Shown here piece by piece: positions 54,013 to 64,000 of a DNA stretch of 64,000 bases. The translations under genes and the position numbers were made by a program. Numbering within the stretch: the first letter of the stretch is position 1; the number at the start of each line of letters is the position of its first letter. The notes beneath the pieces are model-generated. The model was not told the DNA's origin. It worked only from the letters and a program-made list of their open reading frames with translations, and made no database searches. The DNA lies in assembly GCA_963971405.1 (NCBI GenBank), contig OZ020485.1:39801469-39865468 (forward strand), written 5' to 3'. The stretch comes from Psococerastis gibbosa. Lineage: Eukaryota; Arthropoda; Insecta; Psocodea; Psocidae.

Positions 54013-55255
54013 AATAGAAATAGAAAAACCTAACCTAATTTACCTCAAAAGTTTCTTTGCCTTTTGCTATTAACTTATGAACATCTGCTGTAGTCTACCC
54101 ACTTGTCACATGTTTCCTTTTGTTGTTGTGTAAAATTCAAAAGCAAAACAACAACAATTATATGGCCGTTTTCGATTCCCCAAGTGCAGTTCTCCATCCT
54201 AGTAGTTGGTTGTAGTGGGAATATTAGAGAAACACGTTTCCTTATGGCATTATTTTTCTACGTAGAAAAACTTGAGTTCAATTTGTCTATTTTCCCTCAG
54301 TTTCCTGCTTTCCCTTAGGGTAAACCTAACACAGTGATCAGTGAATGCCCCTGTTGCTGATGTCTTTAATGATTTGGCTTATGAACCGGTGAAGACGCAG
54401 ACCCCATCACATAATCCAACAAGATCTTACTACTAAAATTTAGAAGGATGAGAGATAATAAGGAAATATGTAATAACAGTTGAAGCTCGTTCCCGTACTT
54501 GGTTAAGTCGAGTTAACGCTTGTTGCACAACATGAAAGGCAAGTTTGATGAAGCCGTAAAATCAGGGATGAGAGACCGTGGTTGTTCTGAAAGCGTACTT
54601 TCAAAATGCAAACAAAAGAATTTTTGAATAGCACTGCATTCTAAAAATATTTTGTTTACATTTTTAACCCCAGTTTTAATTTAACTCGGTACCTCGTCCT
54701 GTGGCTTTATGTAGGTGGAAGCCGTAAATTTATTTTTGGGCAGCAGACGAAACATAAGCTGGCAGTCTTGTCCTGCATTTACATCCGGCTTCTAGGTGAT
54801 TTCTTATTTTGGTAAGGGGTAGACCACAAAAGTATGGAATTTATTACAAGCACTGTACTTTATAGTTAACAGTATATAAGTTAGTAACACGCAAGTATGG
54901 GCGTTAAATGTAGGCATTGAAACCGACGATAAAAATGTAACGTTCTGACGGTACATAAATCAGAGAGCTGTATCCAAAATCGCTTAGTCATCGTGGGTTA
55001 AACATTAGACCCAAATCGTATTCCATTCCCACCTTTACTTGCCTAGGGAACCGGGTTCTTTATTCTAAAATCAAATCGCTATGAAGTTTTGTTGGTCTTA
55101 TGGTCTATGAAGTTTGAACATTTGTGCTTTGTATCTGATGTTTCACTTGCTAGAGGCACCCGTGATCTGTACTGTTCTTATATTATGCCATACTTGTGTA
55201 ATCTACTATAATAGGTTCGACAACTTCGTAGTTAAAAATTTCACGCAGAGCTCCA
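54013..55255. other. Unassigned stretch
   Basis: Apart from CTGAAAGCGTACTT near 54587, shared with 15136, nothing is recognised. Confidence 0.35.
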
Positions 55256-55257
55256 GG

Positions 55258-55352
55258 GATACCAGTTTGCCAATGGTCAAAAATTCACACGGAGACAATA
55301 AAAATAATGTCCGAAATCCATGGGGTCGTTGGCATTGGACAAACCTACGTGT
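55258..55352 (+). mobile_element. SINE-C copy, 3' part
   Basis: CCAGTTTGCCAATGGTCAAA to GGGGTCGTTGGCATTGGACA. Forms an inverted pair with the next copy. Confidence 0.68.
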
Positions 55353-55437
55353 ACACTGCTAGGGCATGGTAACTAGTAGGAAATATATATATATATATAT
55401 TGTAATTTTTTAAAGACTTTTTATAGACCTACACCTA

Positions 55438-55612
55438 TTTGTAGTGGCCCATAGGTCGCTTGCCCCATGCCAACGACTCCATATGGATTTCGGACATTAT
55501 TTGTATTGTTTCAGTATGCATTTTTGGCTATTGGTAAATTGGTATACGTTCTCGATGTCAACCTACACCGGCTACAGGCGATAATGGACAAACTGGTACA
55601 AGCATTGACGCT
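55438..55612 (-). mobile_element. SINE-C copy, nearly complete
   Basis: On the minus strand: GTAGCCGGTGTAGGTTGACA, CGAGAACGTATACCAATTTA, GGAGTCGTTGGCATGGGGCA. It is separated from the previous copy by about 85 bp, so the two could fold back. Confidence 0.72.
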
Positions 55613-55775
55613 ATGAAAATGCGAATGCATGGCTTAACCATGTACAGATAAACGAGTCTACTAAGTATATATATAAATATATTACTAGGATTACCGGGCT
55701 TTTATTAGGTGATAAATGTTTTTTCATGTTTCAATTTTTTTCTCAGTAATTAATATTTATTTTCGCTGGTACAGT

Positions 55776-55799
55776 CATCAATCAATCAATCAATCAATC
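55776..55799. repeat. (AATC)n microsatellite
   Basis: About six ATCA units. Confidence 0.9.
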
Positions 55800-56041
55800 G
55801 TGTATTGTCATTTTATCTGCATCCATGGAATCCATGGACGCAGTTCGACCTCGTCATAAGGCGAACTAGTCGACAAAATAAATAAGTCACAAAATATAAA
55901 ATATAAAGAAAACAACATTGGTGAGGCTCTCAACTGGAACTAGGATTGCCACCTATACGATATTATATCGTTCTACGATATATCTTACCGACGCACGATA
56001 TTTTAATTATTGTAGAGTCACCTAGCCTTAGACGAGGCGTC

Positions 56042-56418
56042 AGCGCCGGACGAAGGGTAAAGCGACTAAAGCGACGTTGAAAGGGGCGCCAAAACGGGCG
56101 AAAATATCGACATAAAGAATACCACAATCACAAACAATTAAAAATAAATTTTTTTTGAAGAAAATTAAAAAACTTTCATAAGTACTGCAATAAAAATGAA
56201 GTTTGAATTATTGCCGCGAAAACAATTTATTAATTACCACAGAGTTCGAGGCTAAAATTTGTAGTATTCAGTATTCTAATGACACGTCTTTAGTGTGCCA
56301 AAACCGAACTACATTTTTATTCCATAAGCCAAGTATAGGAGATTTCCTCGGGGGGGGGGGGGGGGAACGCTGAAATGACATCTCGCTTTACCTTGAAAAC
56401 TCGCTCCGTCCGCCCCTG
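56042..56418. mobile_element. hAT-like element relic
   Basis: CAGCGCCGGACGAAGGG at the left and, reverse complemented, CAGGGGCGGACGGAGCGAG at the right. A G-run of about 16 occurs near the right end. No convincing TSD. Confidence 0.55.
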
Positions 56419-56606
56419 AGCCGAGCGGAGCCACACAGAAGTCTTCAGCATATATGTTTGTCTTCGGAGCCAAGGCTACCCGACCCTTGTTCTAGACCAG
56501 GGGTTGTGAAAGTGTGGGTCGCGGCGTGGTCTCGTCTGTCTGTTATACACGATAGAAGTGAATTGAATGACAAGTTTTTTTCAATTAAGTCATATATTTT
56601 TTACAG

Positions 56607-56726
56607 ATTGGCGGGAACCAAAGATATATAATAGAAATTGGCGGGAACCAAAGATATATAATAGAAATTGGAGGGAATCAAAGATATTTAATAGAAATTG
56701 GCGGGAACCAACGATATTAAATAGAA
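56607..56726. repeat. 30-bp tandem repeat, four units
   Basis: Unit ATTGGCGGGAACCAAAGATA plus TATAATAGAA. The first two units are identical; the third and fourth have a few substitutions and a deletion. Confidence 0.92.
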
Positions 56727-56994
56727 TTGATCGCTAGACCAATGCCCCCTCCCCCTTGCTCCTATTCCTGCGTACGCCCATGGACTGTAAGGCTATTTTT
56801 TAGGAAGGAAATCGAAGTAAAACTTGCAATGTAGAATTTAGTGGGTTGCGACGAAAAAAGTTTGAGAACCTCTGTTCTTGACTATTCCTATTATTCCATG
56901 GATATGTTTCGGGGATGACAGCAGAAAATAAATTATAAGGGACAATACATTACAATTAGTAGAACTCTGAGCTATCCGCCCCAAAAATAGGAAA

Positions 56995-57030
56995 TAATGT
57001 TCGAGCAAACTCGGACCGTTCATTTCATAT
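56995..57030 (+). mobile_element. Solo HP1 3' terminus
   Basis: AATGTTCGAGCAAACTCGGA followed by CCGTTCATTTC matches the last bases of HP1 without the rest. Confidence 0.5.
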
Positions 57031-57479
57031 AATAATGCCATGATGGGGGCAAAATTGGCTCCAACAAATGGGTAGGTCAGAAAGCGGCGAAATAATGATA
57101 CATTCTCTGGGTTAATTTGGACCGGATATGGCGCCTAGTCTTGAATTGTCCCTTTCGTCGTAATTAGTAGCAAGTGCTGTCGAGAAATGGGTTCGACGAA
57201 TCAGTGGGAGGAAGTCTCACGGTGCCGTCGCAGCCCCTGCTATGTCACGACATTGTTTCAGTTCCGTTCGTCCGTCCCGTCGTATTTTGGATGCATTCAT
57301 GGTAAAGTGAGTATTTCGCTCATGTGGAACCGACCTCCTAACCGTGCCGGACGTAATTTTTTACCTACATTGAAGGAATGCTAATTTATTTGGTAATTTA
57401 TGGTCCGATAGATGGAATAATTTTCTAGTGCACTGTCTACTGAACTAGATTTATTTAAATGTGTACGGGATTCTTAACG

Positions 57480-58325
57480 ATTTACTAACATTGGATATAA
57501 AATAGAAAATACTCTATTTTCATGAAAAAATACTAAAACGTTTCTCTATCGATGTTTTCTTACTTGAGGTAGGCTATGTTTTAGGTTTTATGAGACATGA
57601 GTAACAAAACCGAACAGGTTGCTTTCCCAGACCAAACTTTCGTTTTGAACAAAAAATAATTTTTTTACAGGACATGCTCCATAGAAAATTTGCACTCCAA
57701 AATTTGTTGTTTTTATTGACTTTTTCTTTTTTACTTTATTTAACAAAGCAAGTTATTAAAGATTAGGCTCATGTTAAGTTGTAGAAGACATGCATCATAT
57801 AATAGGAAATATTAAATTTTTCGAACCATAGTTCATTCATAAAAACCATTGAGGACTAAAATTTCATGTAAAATATATATAGTTTCTGGAGCAACTACAA
57901 AACCGAAAAGTAAAAACACCCAATTATACGATGCACCAAAGTAGTCTTCTACAACATAAATGTGGCAGATTTTTATAACTTGCTGAGTTAATGAAAAAAA
58001 GAAGTGAAAAGTATGTAATCTTGGGGTGCCAATTCTCTACATAAGACTTAGCAAATTCTCTGAAGAAATTATCGATAATTCACGCTCCAAAACATAGCGT
58101 ATCATACCTGCCCCTATTACTGTGTTGTATAGTAATATATTGATCTGCCCATTCATGATTATGAAATCGTCCCATAGACTTAATTCAGTGATTTGGGATA
58201 GGGAAACACGACATTTACACCTAAACCGAAATTTAACCCTAGGACAATTATTTACCAAGGACCTATTGCAGTACCCTAATTGATAAACAGGATATTATGT
58301 ACCGGTTTACTCGTACCGATTCCTA
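57480..58325 (+). mobile_element. HP1 element, diverged 3' two-thirds
   Basis: CTCTATCGATGTTTTCTTAC, TATGTTTTAGG and CCGAACAGGTTGCTTTCCCA align with 13620-13700. TTCACGCTCCAAAACATAG resumes at 58079 after the nested element, and the end is GGTTTACTCGTACCGATTCC. The 5' hairpin part is missing. This is an older copy than 13157 or 44959. Confidence 0.7.
57669..58050. mobile_element. TIR element nested in HP1, about 380 bp
   Basis: The left arm is GGACATGCTCCATAGAAAAT with TTGCACTCCAA. The right arm, reverse complemented, is AGTCTTATGTAGAGAATTGG with CACCCCAA. The interior (TTAAAGATTAGGCTCATGTT, AAGTTGTAGAAGAC; ACTACAAAACCGAAAAGTAA) occurs inverted in the element at 63247-63785. Confidence 0.68.
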
Positions 58326-58611
58326 TAATTTAATTTAATTTGCAATGCTTTGCTTCACTAGATGAGCCCTCACATGGATTTATTGTCATTCCAAATGCAC
58401 TGATTCAGTTATTTAGATGGAGAATGATAAGAAACTTAGTTTTGTGTTTCCACTGGCAGTTGCTGTTGGGCAATGATTGCGATGACTGGGGGCAGGTGCA
58501 GAGGATAAACAGCTTCGGGTACATGACTCCACCATTACCCTACTATTGCTTGATTTATAGGGTTTAATTAGCTGGTGTTTCCAGCAATTTATAGTTTAGG
58601 GTTCGGCGCAT

Positions 58612-59570
58612 AGCTGAGGTAGCTTGCTGGGCAATTCCGGCATGGGCAAGCTGTCAGCTGTTGTATACTTGTGTGTCTGGCATTGATATGAGCATTGCTA
58701 AGCAATTCCTTACACCCGATATGGGCAAGCTGTCAGCTGTTGTCTCAAATATATTTGTGTGTCTAGCATTGATATGAGCATTGCTAAGCAATTCCTTACA
58801 AGTTACACTCGATATGGGCAAGCTGTCAGCTGTTGTCTCAAGTATATTTGTGTGTCTAGCATTGATATGAGCATTGCTAAGCAATTCCTTACAAGTTACA
58901 CTCGATATGGGCAAGCTGTCAGCTGTTGTCTCAAGTATACTTGTGTGTCTAGCATTGATATGAGCATTGCTAAGCAATTCCTTACAAGTTACACTCGATA
59001 TGGGCAAGCTGTCAGCTGTTGTCTCAAATATATTTGTGTGTCTAGCATTGATATGAGCATTGCTAAGCAATTCCTTACAAGTTACACTCGATATGGACAA
59101 GCTGTCAGCTGTTGTCTCAAGTATATTTGTGTGTCTAGCATTGATATGAGCATTGCTAAGCAATTCCTTACAAGTTACACTCGATATGGGCAAGCTGTCA
59201 GCTGTTGTCTCAAGTATATTTGTGTGTCTAGCATTGATATGAGCATTGCTAAGCAATTCCTAACACCCGATATTGTATGTCTACCATTGATATAAGCATG
59301 GCTAGGCAATTTCTAACACTTGGCATGGGCAAGCTGTCAGTTATTGTCTCAAGTATATTTGTCTGTCTAGCAATGAGACAGCATTACTGGGGAATTCCTA
59401 ACACCCGGCATATAGGCAACCTGTCAGCTGTTGTCTCAAGTATATTTGTCTATCTAACCTTGATTTAAGCATTGCTATAGGCAATTTCTAACTCCCAGCA
59501 TGGGCAAACTGTCAGCTGCTGTCTCAATTACATACATACTGTATGTATATTTGTATGTCCTGCATCGATG
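58612..59570 (+). repeat. 93-bp minisatellite with E-box, diverged flanks
   Basis: TCTAGCATTGATATGAGCAT recurs at exactly 93-bp steps (58762, 58855, 58948, 59041, 59134, 59227). Each unit holds CAAGCTGTCAGCTGTTGTCT, with a CAGCTG E-box. Core units are almost identical. Units on both sides (58612-58760 and from 59227 on) are shorter, lack GTTACACTCG, read ACACCCGATATG or ACCCGGCAT, and are increasingly diverged. Because 93 is divisible by three, both strands show long open frames. These are by-products, not genes. Confidence 0.95.
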
Positions 59571-62500
59571 TAAGAAATGATTTAATTTGATCTTAAGACC
59601 ACTCATCCAACGGCGAAGAGAAGAAGAGAATTCTAAATATTTAATAAGTAGAGGGAGGCACTGTTTTTTTTACTAAACTAATCAATTTCTCGTGTTGGAG
59701 CCTCAACAACAACAACAAAATATATGTGAAAGTTGTATTTTGAAAAATATTTACAAAAAGGCCTATGCTTTTATAATAGTCTAGTCGAAAAAATTTGACT
59801 CTGTGGTTAATAAATGGCGGGAATTTATTTTCCATTAAGCCATGAAAATGGGGTGTTTAAAATCAGTATTCTTTATTTCTCGTAAAGGGTGCAAAAAAGT
59901 TAGCTAAGCCCCCCCCCCCCCCGCTAAAGCTGAAATGATGCCACTGCATGGTTATAGATTAGGGTGGCACCCCCCTGTTCCAATGCAAAGCGGTGCCTCC
60001 AGTATTCTTCACGAAAACATTTATAAGGGTAGTGAGCGCGGCCCTTAATTGGGTGCAGGTAGGAGGGATAGGGAGTCAATAATTCAGAGAGGCTGTGAGC
60101 GTTTGCATTTCCTGTGGATATGATTGAGCCACTATCATGCATTACGGTGGGACAATATTCCACAGCGGCAACATTGCATTATTGCCTCATTTCAATAAAC
60201 CATTGGGCAATGTCGCGGTCATTTGCATAATTTATTTTGGGGGAATTCAAATTAGTCCTGTTAAGTTTTCACTTTTGTTCAAAAATATTTTCAAAAGCCT
60301 CAAATTCTGTGATATTTCCAGTGGTATAATGGTAAATGTTTGTATGAGTAGCAAGTTAATGATTATACTTTGTTTGATCACTTGCAGCTGTGTCCAAGCA
60401 GCTGCACCTAAGTGGTTTTGCTAATATCCAATAACACCTGCCCCTCTTACTGTACTTTGGTCATTGGGAATTTAAATAAGCTACGAATACTTAAGTGTGT
60501 ACTTGTAGACAATTACAGTGGTAGCTCGCTATTGGAGGCAAATGAAGCAGTGTCTCACCTAAGAAATACCACAAAAAAAGGCTACTTGCTACAAAAATTC
60601 ACAGAAAGGTACAATAAAGTTGTTGAGGCACCAATGTGCACAATAATGCTAACTGTAACTGTGACTCAAACGTCGGGAATATTATTTTTCAATATTTTGT
60701 TGCACTCATCTCAGTCAGCCGATAAGGTTGCTGTAGATTTTGCTTCTTAACTATAGTCCATTATCAGCCATTCCTCTCACAATCCAGCCAGCTAACAAGA
60801 TTACGCAATTCACAGGTGTCAAGTCTCCTCAAATTTTCTTTTTGTCAGCTGTGCCTTACCAAATTTTATCCGGATGAGCTGCCACTGATGAAATAGCCCA
60901 CGTCAGCACAGTATCTTATAATTTTGAAATTATTTGAGTTGGTGGAATTGAACGGTGATTTTTTTGTTGTTGATAGAAATTGTTTCTATAACGCTTCAAG
61001 CTACAGCCCGATTAAAAAAAAAATCATTAGCTTCCAAGTTGCTTGCTTAAATTTGAAGAAGATTGTAGCTAAGCCTTACACTGCTGAGGATGTATATTTC
61101 CTGAAGCCCTGGATGCAGATTCTTTGGTTCATTCTTGCTGAATGAACATATGGATTTCTAACCGAAATTGGAGGGTAATGTAGAAAAAAACTGAACTTGG
61201 CCACGTTTAACCAATCTTAATTGTATACCAGTGTCATACAGTATATACCATATTATAATAATGCAATATAATATGGGTTTCTGTTCAGAATTGACTGAAA
61301 AACGTAATTTTGGGCAAAATGTGTAACCTGACAGCTTTGGCTGATTTTCTTGTAATAACATTGCCACGCCATACAAGTTTGTTGCAGTTCAACTGAAACT
61401 TCCTGCATAAATACAATACAATGTAGACATATACCGTATGAACAAATATCTACAAGTACTACAGTATACATTTTTTTTTTACTGATTTAGCCTTTAGACT
61501 CAGACTTCAGGGTTTGACTAAAAACATCATACTGTTCGGAATTTCCACCATTTTTCAAGGACCCTAGAATGTTGTTTGAACTAACCTGAAAGAATAAGAC
61601 TCTGAAAGGTGAGAAGGCAAAAGGGTGTGGAAGTGGCGCACCTCTTACCATTCTCAAAACCAGTCTTTATTGTTATTAAAACTCAGGACCATGGTTAATG
61701 TCTCGACTTAATGTTTTAAAGTGGATCCATGAACAACTTGGTTAGACCATCCATTTGCACTACTCCATGTGGTTAAAAGGAATTAGTGTGCAGGGTCTTT
61801 AAAATGAAAATTACTAAGTAGAGACCATAGACAGTAAACTATTTCATTGCCACTGGTCATTAAGGTGCATTCTCACTAACAACAACCCAACTATAGAACA
61901 GTATACATTGCATACGTATTTCAGCTGACCGGGAAGTTGTTAATTTTGTTGCAGACTTTACATGTCAGTGGACAGAGTTCTTCTTCTTCTTTCAATCTTC
62001 CGTCGAAGAAAACAGGACGAATGATAACTTTAAATATAACTTAAGGATTAAATTAAATGTGAAAATATAAGCCACCCTAATTTGGGGTGCTGCAGGGGTG
62101 GCCAATGTAAATGGTCGACTTCCTCTAAATTTTAAAAATTTATTGTGCATAGTACGGTACAATAGTAATAGAGTATAATTTGTAAAGTAGGGGCGCATAC
62201 AAAGTTGTTCGGCCAGTATGCATTTATCCAGATAAAATGAATGGAAAGAATTCGTAAACCACAAGAGCTTTAGTGGGCCACATCGCAGAGGGGACAGCTG
62301 CCCTGGCGGGGTACTTAGGTGGGCCACCTAACCCTGACGCGCACCAGCTGTGACCGAAAACCAACGCAACTTCTGCTATTGCGCATTTCACTGCACATGG
62401 GCGTCCTCTTCTATATTAGTGTCCCATATAACAGATATTGGTTCAGTGCCGGATTAGCCCATAGGCACTTGGGGCACAGGCCCACAGCCAAATAAAGTTT

Positions 62501-62810
62501 TGAAAATTGGGAAGGAAATGAGAGGACAGCGCCTAGAGAATTTATGAGCTTTGGAGGAGTTTGGACTCACGGCCCCCACATATTTTGTGCCCATGGCCCC
62601 CACTGGGGTTAAACCGGTACTGTTTTTGGTTGGACATGGATGGAATATGGATACCCCCCCCCCCCCCTCCCCAAATGAACTGGATCCGTCTCTATGGTTG
62701 AGGCTAATCGGTGCAAGCATGATCCGAACGACTAAAGTGACTAATTGCCATATAGGTGCTGAAAAACTGTATGTTTTAATGTAATAATTTAGAGGATTTT
62801 TTATCCTATG
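59571..62810. other. 3.2 kb with no recognised element
   Basis: One of the least repeat-loaded parts of the window. It holds a C-run at about 59909-59925, ORFs of 95 and 112 codons on the plus strand (60137-60424 and 60412-60750, overlapping in different frames) with no recognised domain, and an isolated hAT-like left end CAGTGCCGGATTAGCC at 62445. A unique or genic region is possible, but I cannot support an exon. Confidence 0.35.
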
Positions 62811-62814
62811 TGCC

Positions 62815-63240
62815 TATTGGGCCAGGAACGTAAGGAGGTTTAGAAGCGGTAGGTCTTTTACATGTAACTGCGAGCTTCCGAAACACTCTTCTTCGTGCGA
62901 TTACATCGCAGTGAAGGAGGATGTGCTCGGGGTCCTCCGTTCCATCATTGCAGAATCTGCATGCTCTAGACTCTCTGACACCTATGTCAGTCAGATGTCC
63001 ATTCTAGTTGCAAAGCCCAGATAGGTATACTGTAAGTGGTATACTGTAGTTGTCTTCCCAAGAGACTCCAGATATTTAACCCCAGGACCAAAGACGCCAA
63101 GGCCTGTTGTTGGTTTTGTACGTCCTACCCTAGAGTCATCAGTAAACCACTTGATTGTGTGACTATTGAGAATTCCTGCTGGTTCGCAGTATTCTTTCTA
63201 ATCTGACGCCATGGTCGGTGCACACCCAAAGCTCGTCTTT
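62815..63240 (-). pseudogene. LINE ORF2 RNase H and zinc-knuckle remnant
   Basis: The minus strand reads IKWFTDDSRVGRTKPTTGLG, VFGPGVKYLESLGKTTTVYH, the start of an RNase H domain (TDDS holds the first catalytic aspartate). After a deletion of the domain's middle it resumes NGHLTDIGVRESRACRFCND, then GTEDPEHILLHCDVIARRRV, the C-terminal CxxC-x8-HxxxxC knuckle. An RNase H domain in a LINE indicates the I, R1, Jockey or related groups. The missing centre and a TAG before NGHL make it inactive. Confidence 0.85.
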
Positions 63241-63245
63241 GGCCT

Positions 63246-63785
63246 CAGTGGCGAATTTAGAGGATATGCTACGTAGAAAATCGGCACCCCCAAATTAAAT
63301 ACTTTTCCTTTTTTATTTCAATAACTCTGGGCCCCTTTTCCAGCCTACCTCTTTTTATAATTTGTTTACGGGGTTTTATGAATTGACAATTTGCTTAGCG
63401 CTTAATTACTTTTAATTTCATTGTTAAATATTTTTATGTTATAAATTGCTGTTGAAAATGTAAATGCCTTCGCTGTTGGATTTTGTTGTTGGCATATTAA
63501 ACGCTTATTTATCATATAATCGGGTACTTTTACTTTTCGGTTTTGTAGTTTTTCCAAAACTCCTAGATTGCGCGAAGTTTTAATCCCAGTGGTATTTATG
63601 AAAATACTATAAGGTACCAAAAGTTAAAAATTTCCTATTATTTTCCTGCAAGAAGTAGTCTTCTACAACTTACATGAGCCAAATCTTTAATAACTAGCTT
63701 TGTTAATTAAACAACAAATAAAAAGTCAACAACAAATTTTGGGGTGCTCATTTTCTACGTAGCATGTCCACTTAATGGAATACTG
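63246..63785. mobile_element. TIR element, about 540 bp
   Basis: The left end is CAGTGGCGAATTTAGAGGAT, then ATGCTACGTAGAAAATCGGC and ACCCCCAAATT. The right end, reverse complemented, is CAGTATTCCATTAAGTGGAC, then ATGCTACGTAGAAAATGAGC and ACCCCAAAATT. The terminal repeat is about 50 bp with a stretch of near-perfect pairing over ATGCTACGTAGAAAAT. A 72-codon minus frame inside (63402-63620) is unrecognised. Related copies: 47328-47515 and 57669-58050. No TSD could be fixed. Confidence 0.78.
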
Positions 63786-64000
63786 CCTAAGTGTATTTTA
63801 ACCTGCCATCATCTTCCAATTTTTTAATGTTGTAAAGGAAGTAAAAAACATATAAAAAACGAGATTGTTTGGATCTGGAACATGGGCTACACTCTATGCA
63901 CTAACGCCGTAATAATAGGCAAGGGTGACTCTGACCAACATTCTGGTATTAAGATAGACAATTGCCTGCAATTACCTTAGAATAGACAGCTCATTCACAT

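Noticed and set aside
58654-59295. Long open frames on both strands (200 and 178 codons) with repeated peptide units
   Set aside because: They come from a 93-bp minisatellite whose period is divisible by three. Frames open on both strands across non-coding repeats are expected and there is no initiation context, signal peptide or domain.
58612-59570. Regularly spaced repeat resembling a CRISPR array
   Set aside because: Units are contiguous with no unique spacers, and the genome is eukaryotic.

Overview
This 64 kb window is AT-rich DNA from an invertebrate animal, most likely an arthropod. Three things point that way: fragments of several non-LTR retrotransposons (LINEs) with animal-type ORF2 C-termini, tRNA-derived SINEs with intact B boxes, and a U2 snRNA fragment whose loop spelling (CCTTAT) matches the arthropod form as I remember it. 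A short run of the arthropod telomere motif TTAGG (29191-29209) fits. The species cannot be named from the sequence. I found no intact protein-coding gene, rRNA gene or complete tRNA gene. Open frames are short, and the longest (168 codons at 24288-24794) has no recognisable domain. The window looks like intergenic or long-intron DNA built from nested mobile elements.

The elements fall into families, named here for convenience. SINE-A is tRNA-derived (B box GGTTCGAGTCC; eight or more copies). SINE-B has a tRNA-like A box (about nine copies). SINE-C is a dispersed repeat (about seven copies). SINE-T has a defined 5' end and an (ACT)n tail (three good copies and one fragment). hAT-like MITEs carry CAG/CAA termini, inner G and C runs and 8-bp target-site duplications (TSDs); eight are well delimited. 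HP1 is an 850-890 bp element opening with a hairpin (about five copies). There is also one clean 186-bp MITE with near-identical 48-bp arms and a TTA duplication. LINE ORF2 C-terminal fragments occur at about thirteen places.

Tandem arrays stand out. At 46300-47325 a ~138-bp repeat has been invaded by an 80-bp insert holding U2 snRNA nucleotides ~2-35, and the insert then spread as a higher-order repeat. At 48335-49797 three ~330-bp units face an inverted copy. At 58612-59570 a 93-bp minisatellite has a uniform core, diverged edges and a CAGCTG E-box in each unit.

The most informative signals are relations between elements. SINE-T and a LINE share a 3' tail ending in (ACT)n. A second 3' tail is shared by at least four otherwise different elements. 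Several nested insertions have readable TSDs: SINE-T in SINE-B, LINE in LINE, a hAT MITE in a LINE, HP1 in SINE-B, and a TIR element in HP1. Together they give a relative order of transposition.
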